A stretch of 40,516 nucleotides of DNA, from the NCBI RefSeq assembly GCF_000003605.2, contig NW_003149769.1, positions 28,362 to 68,877 of the forward strand. Reading direction: 5' to 3'. The stretch comes from Saccoglossus kowalevskii. Taxonomy: Eukaryota; Hemichordata; Enteropneusta; Harrimaniidae. A program made the position numbers and the translations under genes. Under the pieces are notes generated by a model. The model was not told where the DNA came from and did no database searches. It saw only the letters and a list, made by a program, of their open reading frames with translations. Below, in pieces: positions 33,801-37,400 of the stretch; within the stretch, counting starts at the first letter, position 1; each line of letters begins with the position of its first letter.

Positions 33801-34159
33801 TCACAAAGATTTGTTGAACTCGAATGTTCGTAACTATCAATTTTATACGAAAGTCTGTTGCGCCAGCGAAATAAAAAACACCGAAACCAAAAATAAAATA
33901 AAAATTGTCTGTTTGTGGTCGGGTAGTGGACATATTTTCCCCTCGACAGTATCTTTACAAACTGTATCTTCAAGTTTTGCGAATTTGGTTTTTACCGATA
34001 TATGCTGTGGTACTAGTAGTCCATTCCTGGTGCACCGCCAAGAAATAGTTAAAGGGTCTAGTCAAAGTGTGGTTTTGTTCATGATGACAGAAATAGTTTT
34101 AAAAACTTACCTGGAATCTGGCAAACGACGAAAATCGCAGCGATGAAATGTATTCTCAT
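687..34159 (-). CDS. PKHD1L1-like: Fibrocystin-L (PKHD1L1-like) gene, N-terminal third, 26 exons, incomplete at 3' end
   Basis: Seen: 26 minus-strand exons with GT-AG borders join without a frame break into 3961 coding bases (about 1320 codons). The order is signal peptide (residues 1-17), IPT/TIG repeats (about 28-298), PA14 (about 300-500), a cysteine-containing linker (530-855), further IPT/TIG repeats (about 856-1255) and a cupredoxin-like segment (1259-1320). Known: vertebrate PKHD1L1 has this order, is about 4200 residues long, sits at the cell surface or in the hair-cell stereocilia coat, and continues with G8 and parallel beta-helix domains before one membrane anchor. Inferred: the window holds roughly the first third and the rest lies below position 1. 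PKHD1 (fibrocystin) is the alternative, but the cupredoxin-like segment after the IPT series favours the L form. Introns run from 123 bases to 4.7 kb and carry most of the repeats. No promoter motif is obvious upstream of 34159. Confidence 0.9.
1391..1885. mobile_element. TTAA-flanked MITE with about 18-bp terminal inverted repeats
   Basis: The left end GGTAGAAGCCTACTCATAA and the reverse complement of the right end, GGTAGAAGCCTAGTCATAA, differ at one base. TTAA lies directly outside both ends (1387-1390 and 1886-1889). The 495-base element has no coding capacity. TTAA duplications are typical of the piggyBac superfamily, though the termini do not show the usual CCC start. It lies within intron 25. 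Confidence 0.75.
1932..2176 (-). CDS. PKHD1L1-like: Exon 25: IPT/TIG domain before the cupredoxin-like segment
   Basis: Donor GCAG|GTAAGA. Encodes YQLSVTAINPGYGSIKGGTL, VTISGEGFSNVNSENVVLFG and IECLVISSNSNEIQCIAG. The acceptor is an AAGCAG tandem; using the first AG starts the exon at 2176, the second at 2173, and both keep the frame (one Ser more or less). Confidence 0.9.
2270..2720. repeat. Dispersed repeat, two or more degenerate units
   Basis: Contains repeated blocks of the type AACAAAATGGCCCCCATTC followed by GCCAT(A/T)TTGA and a GACATGCATCAAGG-like segment. The same blocks recur at 8760-10510, so this is a copy of one repeat family inside intron 24. Confidence 0.6.
2921..3070 (+). pseudogene. 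Acidic coding remnant, possibly transposase N-terminus
   Basis: In one plus-strand frame it reads DDIDELQE, a stop, then ILFDGYSDADLDFESFEFDE and NKDLRSFFKQL before a final stop. Acidic D/S/F-rich N-termini of this style are common in piggyBac-type transposases. No catalytic part follows, so the assignment is tentative. Confidence 0.3.
3586..3781 (-). CDS. PKHD1L1-like: Exon 24: IPT/TIG domain
   Basis: Acceptor ATTTCTAAG, donor TTCTAG|GTAGGT. Encodes GGAALVVSGTGFGTDESSSD, CQLISYSDNTIECILPAQSP and VYDVRLYVDNVGYADS, a nearly complete IPT fold. Phase 1 in, phase 2 out. Confidence 0.9.
4128..4257 (-). CDS. PKHD1L1-like: Exon 23: IPT/TIG end and next opening
   Basis: Acceptor TATAATAG, donor TGCAG|GTGAGT. 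Encodes VAGSVDVSVSISDVSATSVN and STTPSITQLSVTQSSVAG. The tract before the AG is weak, but phase on both sides and protein content agree. Phase 0 in, phase 1 out. Confidence 0.84.
4586..4719 (-). CDS. PKHD1L1-like: Exon 22: IPT/TIG domain, core
   Basis: Acceptor TTTTTCAG, donor GCTGGG|GTAAGT. Encodes GGLEITITGYGYSNNVDDLT and LIGGALCDVTSSSQNTIICI, the central strands with the conserved cysteines. Phase 1 in, phase 0 out. Confidence 0.9.
5003..5420. repeat. 152-bp tandem repeat, three copies, spanning exon 21 end and donor
   Basis: Anchor AGTACTGCCACTAGATGGAT starts at 5003 and AGTACTGCCACTAGATGGATGG at 5155 and 5307, giving a period of exactly 152. Copies two and three are nearly identical; copy one (5003-5120) has diverged. 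Each unit holds 108 bases of exon 21 and 44 bases of its intron. Confidence 0.92.
5151..5258 (-). other. Tandem copy of the 3' part of exon 21, possible extra in-frame exon
   Basis: This 108-base block repeats the last 36 codons of exon 21, keeps the same GGGG|GTAAGC donor, and begins right after an AG created at the duplication junction (AATTTAG|TAG). Its phase is 1 at both ends, so inclusion would add 36 residues, about half an IPT domain, without a frame break. The polypyrimidine tract upstream of the new AG is poor, so use is uncertain. An older third copy (5003-5106) has lost its donor. Confidence 0.5.
5303..5578 (-). CDS. PKHD1L1-like: Exon 21: IPT/TIG domain and start of the next
   Basis: Acceptor TTATTAAAAG, donor TGGGG|GTAAGC. 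Encodes TEVTVQGVGFSQTADDNKVT, a cysteine strand, then FQYEVGITDVHPSSGSTGG opening another IPT domain. Phase 1 at both ends. Its last 108 bases and donor are copied downstream in the intron at a 152-base spacing. Confidence 0.9.
5728..7296. repeat. Degenerate tandem array with inverted ends
   Basis: Roughly ten units of 100-150 bases share blocks such as CATCTATGTACCAAGTTTCA, TTGAAATGTGATGATTAGTA and GCAAATTAGGTAATTAATAT. The array lies between ACTCCCATGTGC (5728-5739) and its reverse complement GCACATGGGAGT (7285-7296). It ends in a CA-rich tail and a hairpin, suggesting a composite mobile unit. Confidence 0.75.
7205..7256. repeat. CA-rich simple repeat
   Basis: CACACATACACACACACACA-type tract closing the 5728-7296 array. 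A similar ACACACACAAACAG tract closes the 8760-10510 repeat block. Confidence 0.8.
7266..7297. other. Hairpin at the end of the repeat array
   Basis: GACTCCCAT and ATGGGAGTC form a perfect 9-bp stem; an inner GTGC/GCAC stem closes over a TTT loop with a TAT bulge. Confidence 0.7.
7615..7843 (-). CDS. PKHD1L1-like: Exon 20: linker end and start of next IPT/TIG domain
   Basis: Acceptor AATTTGTAG, donor TTCAG|GTATTT. Encodes PIPGDYLRTLDETPQVTVSV, then IPSTCTGDCSFEFLADLTP and QVTDISPNSG. The CxGDCxF pair followed by a TP-V-xISP-SG IPT opening is conserved in PKHD1 and PKHD1L1. Ends in phase 1. Confidence 0.9.
7988..8136 (-). CDS. PKHD1L1-like: Exon 19: linker with GTCSGYTWTIEF motif
   Basis: Acceptor TATTGCAG, donor ATGAGC|GTAAGT. 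Encodes VPADATESDIEEIFDNSF and ERIGTCSGYTWTIEFTKAGG, matching the xGTCAGYxWxIxW block of fibrocystins. Phase 1 in, phase 0 out. Confidence 0.88.
8320..8760. repeat. Second copy of the 5728-7296 repeat family
   Basis: Three to four units with the same blocks (GAAAAGCTGAAAATTATTATG, TACCAAGTTTCATTGAAATG, GAGCATCTATGTACCAT). No terminal inverted repeat is visible here. Confidence 0.65.
8760..10510. repeat. Array of divergent about 200-300-bp units
   Basis: At least six degenerate units share ATGTCTTGTCTTTGTACCA, GACATGCCTGAGAAATTG and AAATGGCCACCAGTTGGCCA blocks. The array ends in an ACACACACAAACAGATGGAT tract. It fills most of intron 18 and lies just before exon 18. No protein coding is evident. 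Confidence 0.65.
10588..10893 (-). CDS. PKHD1L1-like: Exon 18: linker, largest exon
   Basis: Acceptor TTTTTATTTAG, donor GCAGTAG|GTATGT. 102 codons with internal cysteines and ATPPVGGTFQIELGGKIAV near the end, comparable to ASPPLSGSFDI in the vertebrate linker. A GT three codons earlier in the same stretch would also look like a donor, but only the downstream one keeps the frame into exon 19. Confidence 0.86.
10894..11940. other. Intron 17 stretch without recognised features
   Basis: AT-rich sequence between exon 18 and the retrotransposon fragment. I see no exon, RNA gene or clear repeat. Confidence 0.5.
11945..13113 (+). pseudogene. Non-LTR retrotransposon, 3' half of reverse transcriptase ORF, broken
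   Basis: The frame from about 11973 contains HGHLPDYFMDTMIVPIVKD, NNYRPVAIVTVLSKLFEL and FQFGFKRKHSTEMCI, reverse-transcriptase fingers motifs of CR1/L2-like LINEs. After the gap (12333-12418) a second frame gives LVEICECYGEEFDILFHTTK, then a frameshift near 12600 and another near 12650 lead to CIYARANFILRKFIKSSEYV and the C-terminal domain. It ends in (TAA)n plus poly-A (13095-13118). The YADD catalytic core should lie in the gap. Sense is opposite to the host gene (intron 17). Confidence 0.8.
12333..12418. other. Assembly gap, 86 N
   Basis: Run of N inside the reverse transcriptase. The flanking motifs suggest more than 86 bases are missing in an intact element. Confidence 0.98.
13294..13454 (-). 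CDS. PKHD1L1-like: Exon 17: linker with WFHTCIDL motif
   Basis: Acceptor TTACTTCCAG, donor AGCT|GTGAGT. Encodes KWFHTCIDLGNILQTD and ELAQDFYIDSLFIGSGPV; WHYTCIDLxxLLQT and FYxDxxxIG occur at this position in vertebrate PKHD1L1. Phase 2 in, phase 1 out. Confidence 0.87.
13927..14000. repeat. Diverged copy of the CACTAG-rich repeat seen at 40070
   Basis: CAGCACTAGATGTTGTACCA and TTTTGTGCTAGTG followed by ACTCGCACTGACCACT resemble the reverse complement of 40070-40192. Confidence 0.45.
14482..14618 (-). CDS. PKHD1L1-like: Exon 16: linker
   Basis: Acceptor TTTTCCCCAG, donor GCAGA|GTAAGT. Encodes FCFAYRGAIYPQFEVNVAW and DRWYNFGDDFVVSSNAE; aromatic-rich and apparently part of a beta-sandwich linker. 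Phase 0 in, phase 2 out. The upstream intron (14619-16803) carries the Tigger element. Confidence 0.82.
14797..16653 (-). mobile_element. Tigger/pogo-type DNA transposon, inactive
   Basis: Termini CAGTCATACCTCATTA and, inverted, CAGTCAAACCTCATTA lie directly inside TA dinucleotides (14795-14796 and 16654-16655), the target duplication of the Tc1/mariner-pogo group. Internally the ends contain repeated TTATAACCAA / CGTTATAAC motifs common in Tigger elements. The 1857-base element carries a minus-strand transposase remnant. It sits in intron 15 in the same orientation as the host gene. Confidence 0.88.
15040..16067 (-). pseudogene. Tigger/pogo transposase (CENP-B-like HTH plus DDE), broken
   Basis: From ATG at 16067 the frame reads RRAVSLDCKVKMIQTIDSG (N-terminal helix-turn-helix), hits TAA at 15926-15924, and continues in the same frame with VEALLKWFTTARSQNIPIGG and FKASNGWLERFKG (CENP-B/Tc5-type HTH) to VFNAD, then TAG where the family has Glu. 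Later stops and a frameshift follow; NMDGLEKLKLLVLGKSKK and TSKLQPMDMGVIRNFK are recognisable DDE-domain blocks. The motif usually written DNCPAHP reads NNFPVHP, so a catalytic Asp is Asn. A deletion lies between the two halves of the catalytic domain. No activity is possible. Confidence 0.88.
16804..17025 (-). CDS. PKHD1L1-like: Exon 15: linker with FCGQxSLKNP motif
   Basis: Acceptor TTTTTCTAG, donor AACACT|GTAAGT. Encodes MQSALLKMFSVQCLETQ and later VQDEEPFCGQTSLKNPTNIY; the AFCGQxSLKNP block is shared with the fibrocystin-L linker. Phase 0 at both ends. The ATG at the exon start is an ordinary internal Met. Confidence 0.85.
17090..17945. repeat. 35-50-bp minisatellite filling intron 14
   Basis: About 18 to 20 units of CTGACCACTGTTACTGGGAG TTATGACATGTCACAGGAAAT with spacing of 35 to 50 bases. 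The last unit runs into the exon 14 donor at 17948, so the intron begins GTAAG and then the inverted unit TAACACTGGTCATCAG. Confidence 0.9.
17949..18038 (-). CDS. PKHD1L1-like: Exon 14: linker after PA14
   Basis: Acceptor CATTCCAG, donor GCTGAG|GTAAGT. Encodes 30 residues beginning SVTLFTEDVFQFVYDGIES, phase 0 at both ends. A minisatellite starts at intron position +5 immediately after the donor and fills most of the 923-base intron. Confidence 0.82.
18181..18432 (-). CDS. PKHD1L1-like: Exon 13: PA14 domain, second part
   Basis: Acceptor TTTTTTTACAG, donor ATTCAG|GTGAGTG. Encodes LFSLTGGTKYYIEALHREYS, the classic GGxxYYIEALHxE strand of PA14, followed by about 40 residues that continue the barrel. 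Phase 0 at both ends, 84 codons. Confidence 0.9.
18922..19141 (-). CDS. PKHD1L1-like: Exon 12: PA14 domain, first part
   Basis: Acceptor CCACCAG, donor GATAAG|GTATAT. Encodes RLSGYFVAPYDSDFTFFIVA followed by DNEAQLYFSETENRSDK. The RLxGYFVAPxxSxFTFxIxADDxAxLYxS pattern is the core of a PA14 domain, a beta-barrel often used in carbohydrate or ligand binding. Ends in phase 0. Confidence 0.9.
19264..19399 (-). CDS. PKHD1L1-like: Exon 11: third IPT/TIG end and lead into PA14
   Basis: Acceptor GTTCTTAG, donor AACAT|GTATGA. Encodes GVPCIIDDITTTSITCVTG (the two-cysteine strand of the IPT domain) and then PYPGNRGLLREVWTGTTV, the usual opening of the PA14 region in this family. Phase 1 in, phase 2 out. 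Confidence 0.86.
19581..19682 (-). CDS. PKHD1L1-like: Exon 10: third IPT/TIG domain, first half
   Basis: Acceptor ATTTTATAG, donor GGAG|GTAGGT. Encodes EIINVDPSAGSTEGGTHLTI followed by TGKHFDTDSTVLVGG, a textbook IPT/TIG first half. Phase 1 at both ends. Confidence 0.88.
19871..19981 (-). CDS. PKHD1L1-like: Exon 9: linker before third IPT/TIG domain
   Basis: Acceptor CATTCCAG, donor GCTG|GTGAGT. Encodes SQNVSLIVSGYGRSLALTQ and NKLYMFQTHAG; the MFQTxAE-like end directly precedes an IPT domain in vertebrate PKHD1L1. Phase 1 at both ends. Confidence 0.85.
19982..20509. other. Intron 8, no feature seen
   Basis: AT-rich sequence between exon 9 and exon 8 with no recognisable repeat or coding potential. 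Confidence 0.5.
20510..20583 (-). CDS. PKHD1L1-like: Exon 8: end of second IPT/TIG domain
   Basis: Acceptor TTCTTTAG, donor TTATTG|GTAGGT. Encodes LYGITLDSYYSTWGNFQCR and PGGTFIG; the CxxGGTFIG ending is characteristic of this fibrocystin-L position. Phase 2 in, phase 1 out. Confidence 0.85.
21115..22365. repeat. 133-bp higher-order satellite array in intron 7
   Basis: Submotifs such as AAGTCATCTAGTGAAT combine into a unit of 133 bases; the anchor ACAAAGTAAAGCC starts at 21245, 21378 and, modified, 21511 (spacing 133), then 21648 after a small insertion. About eight units are present. The array stops about 10 bases from the exon 7 donor. Confidence 0.9.
21726..21880. mobile_element. 155-bp TTAA-flanked insertion in the satellite
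   Basis: Other satellite units read GCATATTTAATAAATA without a break. Here the unit is split after TTAA (21722-21725) by a 155-base segment and resumes at a second TTAA (21881-21884). Its ends AAGGGAACTGC and, inverted, AGGGGCACCTT are loosely complementary. This looks like a short piggyBac-type MITE distinct from the one at 1391. Confidence 0.75.
22375..22437 (-). CDS. PKHD1L1-like: Exon 7: second IPT/TIG domain, cysteine strand
   Basis: Acceptor GATTTGCAG, donor CAACT|GTGAGTG. Encodes RVYNTGQECSLLYTDENGKE, equivalent to the RVYIGGMPCELL strand in vertebrates. Phase 2 at both ends. A satellite array begins about 10 bases inside the following intron. Confidence 0.85.
22950..23295. repeat. 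41-bp minisatellite with hairpin units
   Basis: About eight units of TTCGCCCTGCGGCTGTGCGAA plus ATAACAGATCTATTTCCACCA; TGCGGCTGTG recurs at 23001, 23042 and 23083. TTCGC and GCGAA in each unit can pair, giving a row of small hairpins. Located in intron 6. Confidence 0.88.
23590..23655 (-). repeat. tRNA-like B-box, possible SINE remnant
   Basis: On the minus strand CCCAGTTCGAATCCCAGTAG resembles the T-arm of a tRNA, preceded by AACATCTAAACCGGGT. The flanking CCCAG repeats are direct rather than complementary, so a functional T-stem cannot form. A decayed tRNA-derived SINE end is the best guess. Confidence 0.3.
24763..24865. repeat. Inverted repeat with CCGTAGCTCT arms
   Basis: CCGTAGCTCT near 24763 and AGAGCTACGG near 24856 form a 10-bp stem around about 80 bases. 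A related block (GACTCATAGCGACGTAAACA near 23876 versus GACTCATGGCGGCGTACACA near 24876) suggests a duplicated unit in 23870-24960. Confidence 0.5.
25578..25760. mobile_element. Fold-back element, family shared with 33336
   Basis: AATCTGATTAAAATCTGATG TAGTGTACGGGC on the left and GCCCTACCTACATCTGAG on the right are inverted, around a T-rich core. The left arm shares about 28 of 32 bases with the arm at 33336-33368. Confidence 0.55.
25760..25931 (+). promoter_or_regulatory. Candidate plus-strand promoter and untranslated first exon
   Basis: A locally GC/CpG-richer stretch contains TGACGTCA (near 25839), the palindromic CREB/ATF site, followed by GGGCGGAG and an ideal splice donor TTTACG|GTAAGT near 25930. 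The only ATG reads 11 codons to a stop. The following sequence is lost in the gap, so a transcript here is speculative. Confidence 0.25.
26079..26411. other. Assembly gap, 333 N
   Basis: Run of N in intron 6. Exon phase on either side does not require a missing exon. Confidence 0.98.
26491..26578 (-). CDS. PKHD1L1-like: Exon 6: second IPT/TIG domain
   Basis: Acceptor AATCTTAAG, donor TTTAAG|GTAGAA. Encodes GTILDVRGQIFTDNYVLTN, matching the fibrocystin-L motif GTIVTIxGRIFTD. Ends in phase 2. The next intron is about 4.05 kb and contains the 333-base gap, but the frame continues cleanly into exon 7, so no exon needs to be hidden in the gap. Confidence 0.85.
26814..26871 (-). CDS. PKHD1L1-like: Exon 5: start of second IPT/TIG domain
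   Basis: Acceptor TTTTTACAG, donor GCCAG|GTACTA. Encodes YSLDRSPKILSVTPSIIVPG, the usual PxIxSVxP opening of an IPT domain. At 58 bases it is the second shortest coding exon; its identity rests on frame, splice sites and position. Confidence 0.82.
27068..27173 (-). CDS. PKHD1L1-like: Exon 4: end of first IPT/TIG domain
   Basis: Acceptor TGATACAG, donor TTCACG|GTATGT. Encodes RRASPGSYTIRVAVDGVFIE then CDDMEYCTFT. The PGSYTIRVAVDG run is the last strand of an IPT domain. Ends in phase 0. Confidence 0.86.
27980..28121 (-). CDS. PKHD1L1-like: Exon 3: first IPT/TIG domain, middle
   Basis: Acceptor ACTATCCAG, donor ACAAG|GTATTA. Encodes FSPNPFNFGPGNEHLGNMVF and later CDVNMYYSTDNRIVCDTR. The paired cysteines and the GNEHLGN-type loop match the first domain of fibrocystin-L. 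Phase 1 in, phase 2 out. Confidence 0.88.
28758..28789. other. Short hairpin with CAGCACGG arms
   Basis: CAGCACGG (28760-28767) and CCGTGCTG (28780-28787) are perfect inverted repeats around a T-rich 12-base loop in intron 2. The role is unknown. Confidence 0.5.
29320..29418 (-). CDS. PKHD1L1-like: Exon 2: start of first IPT/TIG domain
   Basis: Acceptor TTTGACAG and donor TCAG|GTAAGG. It encodes VSLSVEGNGPKV followed by KISPVSGSVRGATEITIEGS, the standard first strand and glycine turn of an IPT/TIG immunoglobulin-like fold. Phase 1 at both ends. It is separated from exon 1 by the largest intron (4.7 kb). Confidence 0.88.
29419..32118. other. Intron 1, low-coordinate part without recognised genes
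   Basis: Short open frames occur on both strands, including an Asn-rich 36-codon plus frame at about 30615-30722, but none has splice or homology support. Confidence 0.4.
32119..32205. mobile_element. Isolated transposon-like terminus
   Basis: TA followed by CAGTGGTCCCTCGCAAAGTC and then GGTCGCGACTTACCGAGGGG resembles a Tigger/pogo-style terminal repeat. No inverted partner GGGACCACTG was found nearby, so this is a truncated or solo end. Confidence 0.35.
32783..33230 (+). CDS. Candidate two-exon gene for a 105-residue tail-anchored membrane protein
   Basis: Exon A (32783-32857) encodes 25 residues from ATG to YLVE and ends at GTGGAA|GTAAGT. Exon B (32988-33230) starts after ATTCACTTCAG, which has a strong T-rich tract, and encodes 80 residues to TGA. 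The junction is phase 0. The product is basic in the middle (YKRRRLK), has a possible coiled stretch (LDTVVKQLNDLQNIKQ) and a C-terminal hydrophobic span (LILINIVVCVLFLCYFSVLL) close to the stop, as in tail-anchored proteins. AATAAA follows at 33241. I do not recognise the family. An acceptor-like TTTTCAG at 32760 means a further upstream exon is possible. It lies antisense inside intron 1 of the fibrocystin-L gene. Confidence 0.45.
33241..33246 (+). terminator. Poly-A signal AATAAA
   Basis: AATAAA ten bases after the TGA of the candidate small gene; supports a transcript end on the plus strand, but the motif is common in AT-rich DNA. Confidence 0.4.
33336..33412. mobile_element. Short palindromic fold-back element
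   Basis: TCTGATTAAAATCCGATGTA on the left pairs with TCTACATTGGATTGTAATCAGA on the right; arms of about 31 bases meet around AATTAAAAATTG. The left arm is shared with 25578-25609. Confidence 0.7.
34111..34159 (-). CDS. PKHD1L1-like: Exon 1: start codon and signal peptide
   Basis: The ATG at 34159-34157 opens MRIHFIAAIFVVCQIP, a basic N-terminus followed by a hydrophobic core typical of a secretory signal peptide. The donor CCAG|GTAAGTTTTT ends the exon in phase 1. The frame stays open for at least 17 codons upstream but contains no other ATG there, so this start is preferred. Confidence 0.85.
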
Positions 34160-34699
34160 GATGAAGATCAGATGTGCATGTCTGGTGTACTTGGTGTATT
34201 GGGTTAAACTGGATTCTGATAAAATGTACAATTCAGTGTGATGTGTTCGGGATAAGGTACGCTGTGCTGGTATGGTTACGCGGAGTTACGTGATAGGTAT
34301 TAAATATACTGTGCAGACAATGGATATTCAAATATTTATCCTGCGAAAGTTACAACCACAAACAAAAGAAATACTATTTCTGAGCCGCCATCGATATTTC
34401 TGACGACAGAGAAAATTGCTGACAAGCATTAGTTCATTTGAAACAATAATTTGCATGATAAAAAATACTTTTTGGCGAACTATTGTTTCCTTCAGACTAT
34501 TACTAGTTGCTATCACCGTAGCATTAGTAACAGTTGATTTATTTAGATGTTTAAACAATAGAATAGTATTAAATCATATACCTTTTCTCTAGAGCCTATT
34601 GATAAATTGACCGATTGTTTGTGGCACGTAGGCCATACACTATGAGTCATTTGATAGACCTGAAAACAAAGTGTCACTCTGCCAATGACAGTATCACTC

Positions 34700-34811
34700 T
34701 AGCCTGACGATTCGCGTGAGTTGTGCTCTCCGCGGTGCTCCAAACCCAACACAGTGAGGTCTGATGCCGTTCGGCCGGCGAGGGCGCCACACACGCCTAC
34801 ATGTCAGGCTA
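34700..34811. repeat. GC-rich fold-back with TAGCCTGAC ends
   Basis: TAGCCTGAC (34700-34708) and GTCAGGCTA (34803-34811) are perfect inverted repeats around a GC-rich core unlike its AT-rich surroundings. Located about 540 bases upstream of the fibrocystin-L start codon. Confidence 0.55.
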
Positions 34812-36576
34812 AAGGAAAGGTTGATTGAACTTCAAAACAATAGTTAGTCGTCATTAATGAACTTTGGGTGAAGAACTGGTATGTCCGCAGCGTGCTGACA
34901 CTGGTACCGAGCTTGGTGTAATCACGGATAACATCTTTACCACAATTCTCTTTATCATACCGTGACTGACCGAGCACAAAGATAAATGTGACTTTTTTAT
35001 TACACCCATTCTTACACCAAATGTGAACAACCTTAAATCTCATAAACTGAACAAATAATAATAGTATCACAATTGTGTCTGGAGTCATCAATTCTGTGTT
35101 TCCTGTTTATATGTAATTTGGATGACGTCATCGATACTGGTACATGCTTGTACGCACATAAATTGCGGTTAGAGCTGCAGGCAATACGAAGAAACCTAAA
35201 CACTTTAAACATCCTTGCATGACACTTATACACACTACACTAACCTTCAACACCGTGTCTTTAGGTTTGACAACCATTGGAACACTGTGGCCATCTGAGG
35301 TGACAAGAGCATTTGGTATGGCATGTCCATATTTGTTCATTCCAGATCAGATTTCAACTCAGTATAATGTTTGCCCAGCTTCATTAATTATCGTTTTTTT
35401 AATGTGAAGATGGCAAAGCGATGAATTGGTGTTTTCACAGCTCCTCTAGAAATACTGTCTGAGACGGTGTTTTTTTTATATATAAAATCAAGGACAGGGT
35501 GTTCGATTTGTTTAATTTGTTATAAAATGTACGTTAATTCATGGTTATTATATTATATTTTATTTTCCGGTATTAAACCAAGAAAGCTAAAATATGAATT
35601 AAATTATACTTACAGCGGGCGCAAACACGATTCGTACGGGTAGTTATCAAACTCCCTAGAAATAGGCGAGCGGTGGATACCAAAGTAAGGCATTATTTTT
35701 CGAGTTTAATACACCCCTCATACACACACAACATATATCATTTTAAAGCTAATTTTATCAGCTTTCAGAAAAGTCCTGTTGTGGTTTTGAAATATGGTAC
35801 CGTTTTCCAGAAAACGGGTTAACTAACCCCATGTCACTTCACATTTTAAGTTAAATGATGTTGGTAAAAATCTCTTTTCTACTAGTAAAATGCTGTAAAT
35901 CGTCTGATTTGATGTGATTTATGTGATTAGATTTTTGAAATAATCTATTATAGTGAATAAAGTGACAACTACAGTGACAAATAAATAACAATTTGCATAT
36001 ATTTGCATAAATTAAATATGGCTGATATAGGCTGTAACGGTTCCTATATGCATACAATAATGACAAGCGCAATTTTACAAAGGTAGAAAAAAGTTGCGTG
36101 GACATTATGTAGTTATGAAAACAAAACTCAATACTGATTGTTGAATAAAAAATTGGTTGTATAGCTTTAGTTAGTAAAGTACAATCGCATCACAATTGTA
36201 TGAAAATAATTCACTTATATCACGCATTTTAAAATTAAACTAATTTGTAAATCTGTGTTTTTCGTGAAACGAAGTAACAAATGAGTTTATAACACAAATT
36301 ATAGCCTAGCATAAACAGTGTGACATGTCTCATACTTATTTATACATGCGATCATTCAATACAGTGAAACAGCATATACTGTAGTACACTACGTGTGTCA
36401 TGAATAAAAGATCTTCTGATATGTCTCCTTGGATTTCACTCCCCCATATTTAACCCCAGCTTGTGTTTCCCCCAAGTCACAGACTAGAAAGATATAATGA
36501 CAACTATACATCAAAACCGTTGAGATCAAACACATTATGCTCGCTTCAATATGGTGAAATTATATATACAATTGAC
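34812..36576. other. Intergenic stretch upstream of the main gene
   Basis: A minus-strand frame at about 35230-35340 encodes HAIPNALVTSDGHSVPMVVK and ends at a weak GTTAGT donor; it looks coding-like but I cannot name a family. TGACGTCA occurs near 35124. Otherwise nothing is recognised. Confidence 0.35.
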
Positions 36577-37128
36577 TCAAGCATCTGTAATGTCATCATC
36601 TGAGTCACCATCGTCAGCTATCACATTTCCATATCTATCACTAGCATTGCATTGACACGGTTCTGTACAGGCTAGACCACTTTGTGTACAGGTACACTCT
36701 TCTACACATGTGCTTCTCGTCTTGGAACACGAGCATAGCAGATCATCTATAATCTCTGCTGCAGATGGGCCCATTAAAAATATGGGTAAAATGCATCTAG
36801 TTTCTTTATTCATCTGCCATCCATGTCCAACAGGAGATACAACATCTGGTTTGGCAATGTGTGGTGACACCCACACCCTGGTTTGCCATGATGCCAATAA
36901 AACATGCTGCTCAACGCTAGGCTTGCTTGGTGGTAGTTTGTTGAGTGACTTTTCTTTCCTTTGGGTCATTCTTGCTCTCATTTTACTAAGGTTTGTTTGA
37001 TTCTGACGGGATTTTGTATCATACAAATGCATCACCAACTTCTCTACAGCTGCATAACCTGCATTATTATTGTCTTTACCAATAAGATCTAAATCGGAAT
37101 AGCAATCAGATCCTTTGTCTTCAATCAA
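36577..37128 (-). pseudogene. C-terminal CXC (Tesmin/TSO1-like) segment of the decayed gene
   Basis: The frame is open for 183 codons and includes PSVEQHVLLASWQTRVWVSP, VGHGWQMNKETRCILPIFLM, then CSCSKTRSTCVEECTCTQSG and LACTEPCQC. The spaced cysteines match a Tesmin/TSO1-like CXC motif, a zinc-binding DNA-contact module in LIN54 and MSL2-type proteins. It ends in an acidic tail (DDGDSDDDITDA). This is the best-preserved part of the locus. Confidence 0.65.
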
Positions 37129-37159
37129 TTTAATGACCTTCTTCTCCCCAATCCCAAAA

Positions 37160-37400
37160 AAGAAGATACTGAATCACATCCAATTAAACAATGAACAGCT
37201 TGGGGAATCTTGCAGAATGTGTCCAGTCGCATCCAAACCTGAGAGGTGCTCTTCATCTGAATGAAATAATGTACCAGTAGAACCATTACATCTGTATCGG
37301 ACGCCTGCACTACAATATTTCCCATTACTTTGTTTCTTTGGAAAACTGAATCAGCATGCATAGCATGCAACAGCATCCTAGTGACTGGAAAAAAAGGTGA
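37160..37400 (-). pseudogene. FEN1/XPG-like segment of the decayed gene
   Basis: TRMLLHAMHADSVF, NIVVQASDTDVMVLLVHYF and LIGCDSVSSF followed, after a frameshift in a T/G run near 37155, by GIGEKKVIKLIEDKG. These parallel the XPG-I acidic helix, its ASxDxD strand, and the GCD-x(n)-GIG-x-K-xx-x-LI helix-three-turn-helix of FEN1-type nucleases. The usual acidic residues just before TRMLLHA are deleted here. The similarity is by eye and needs a profile search. Confidence 0.5.
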
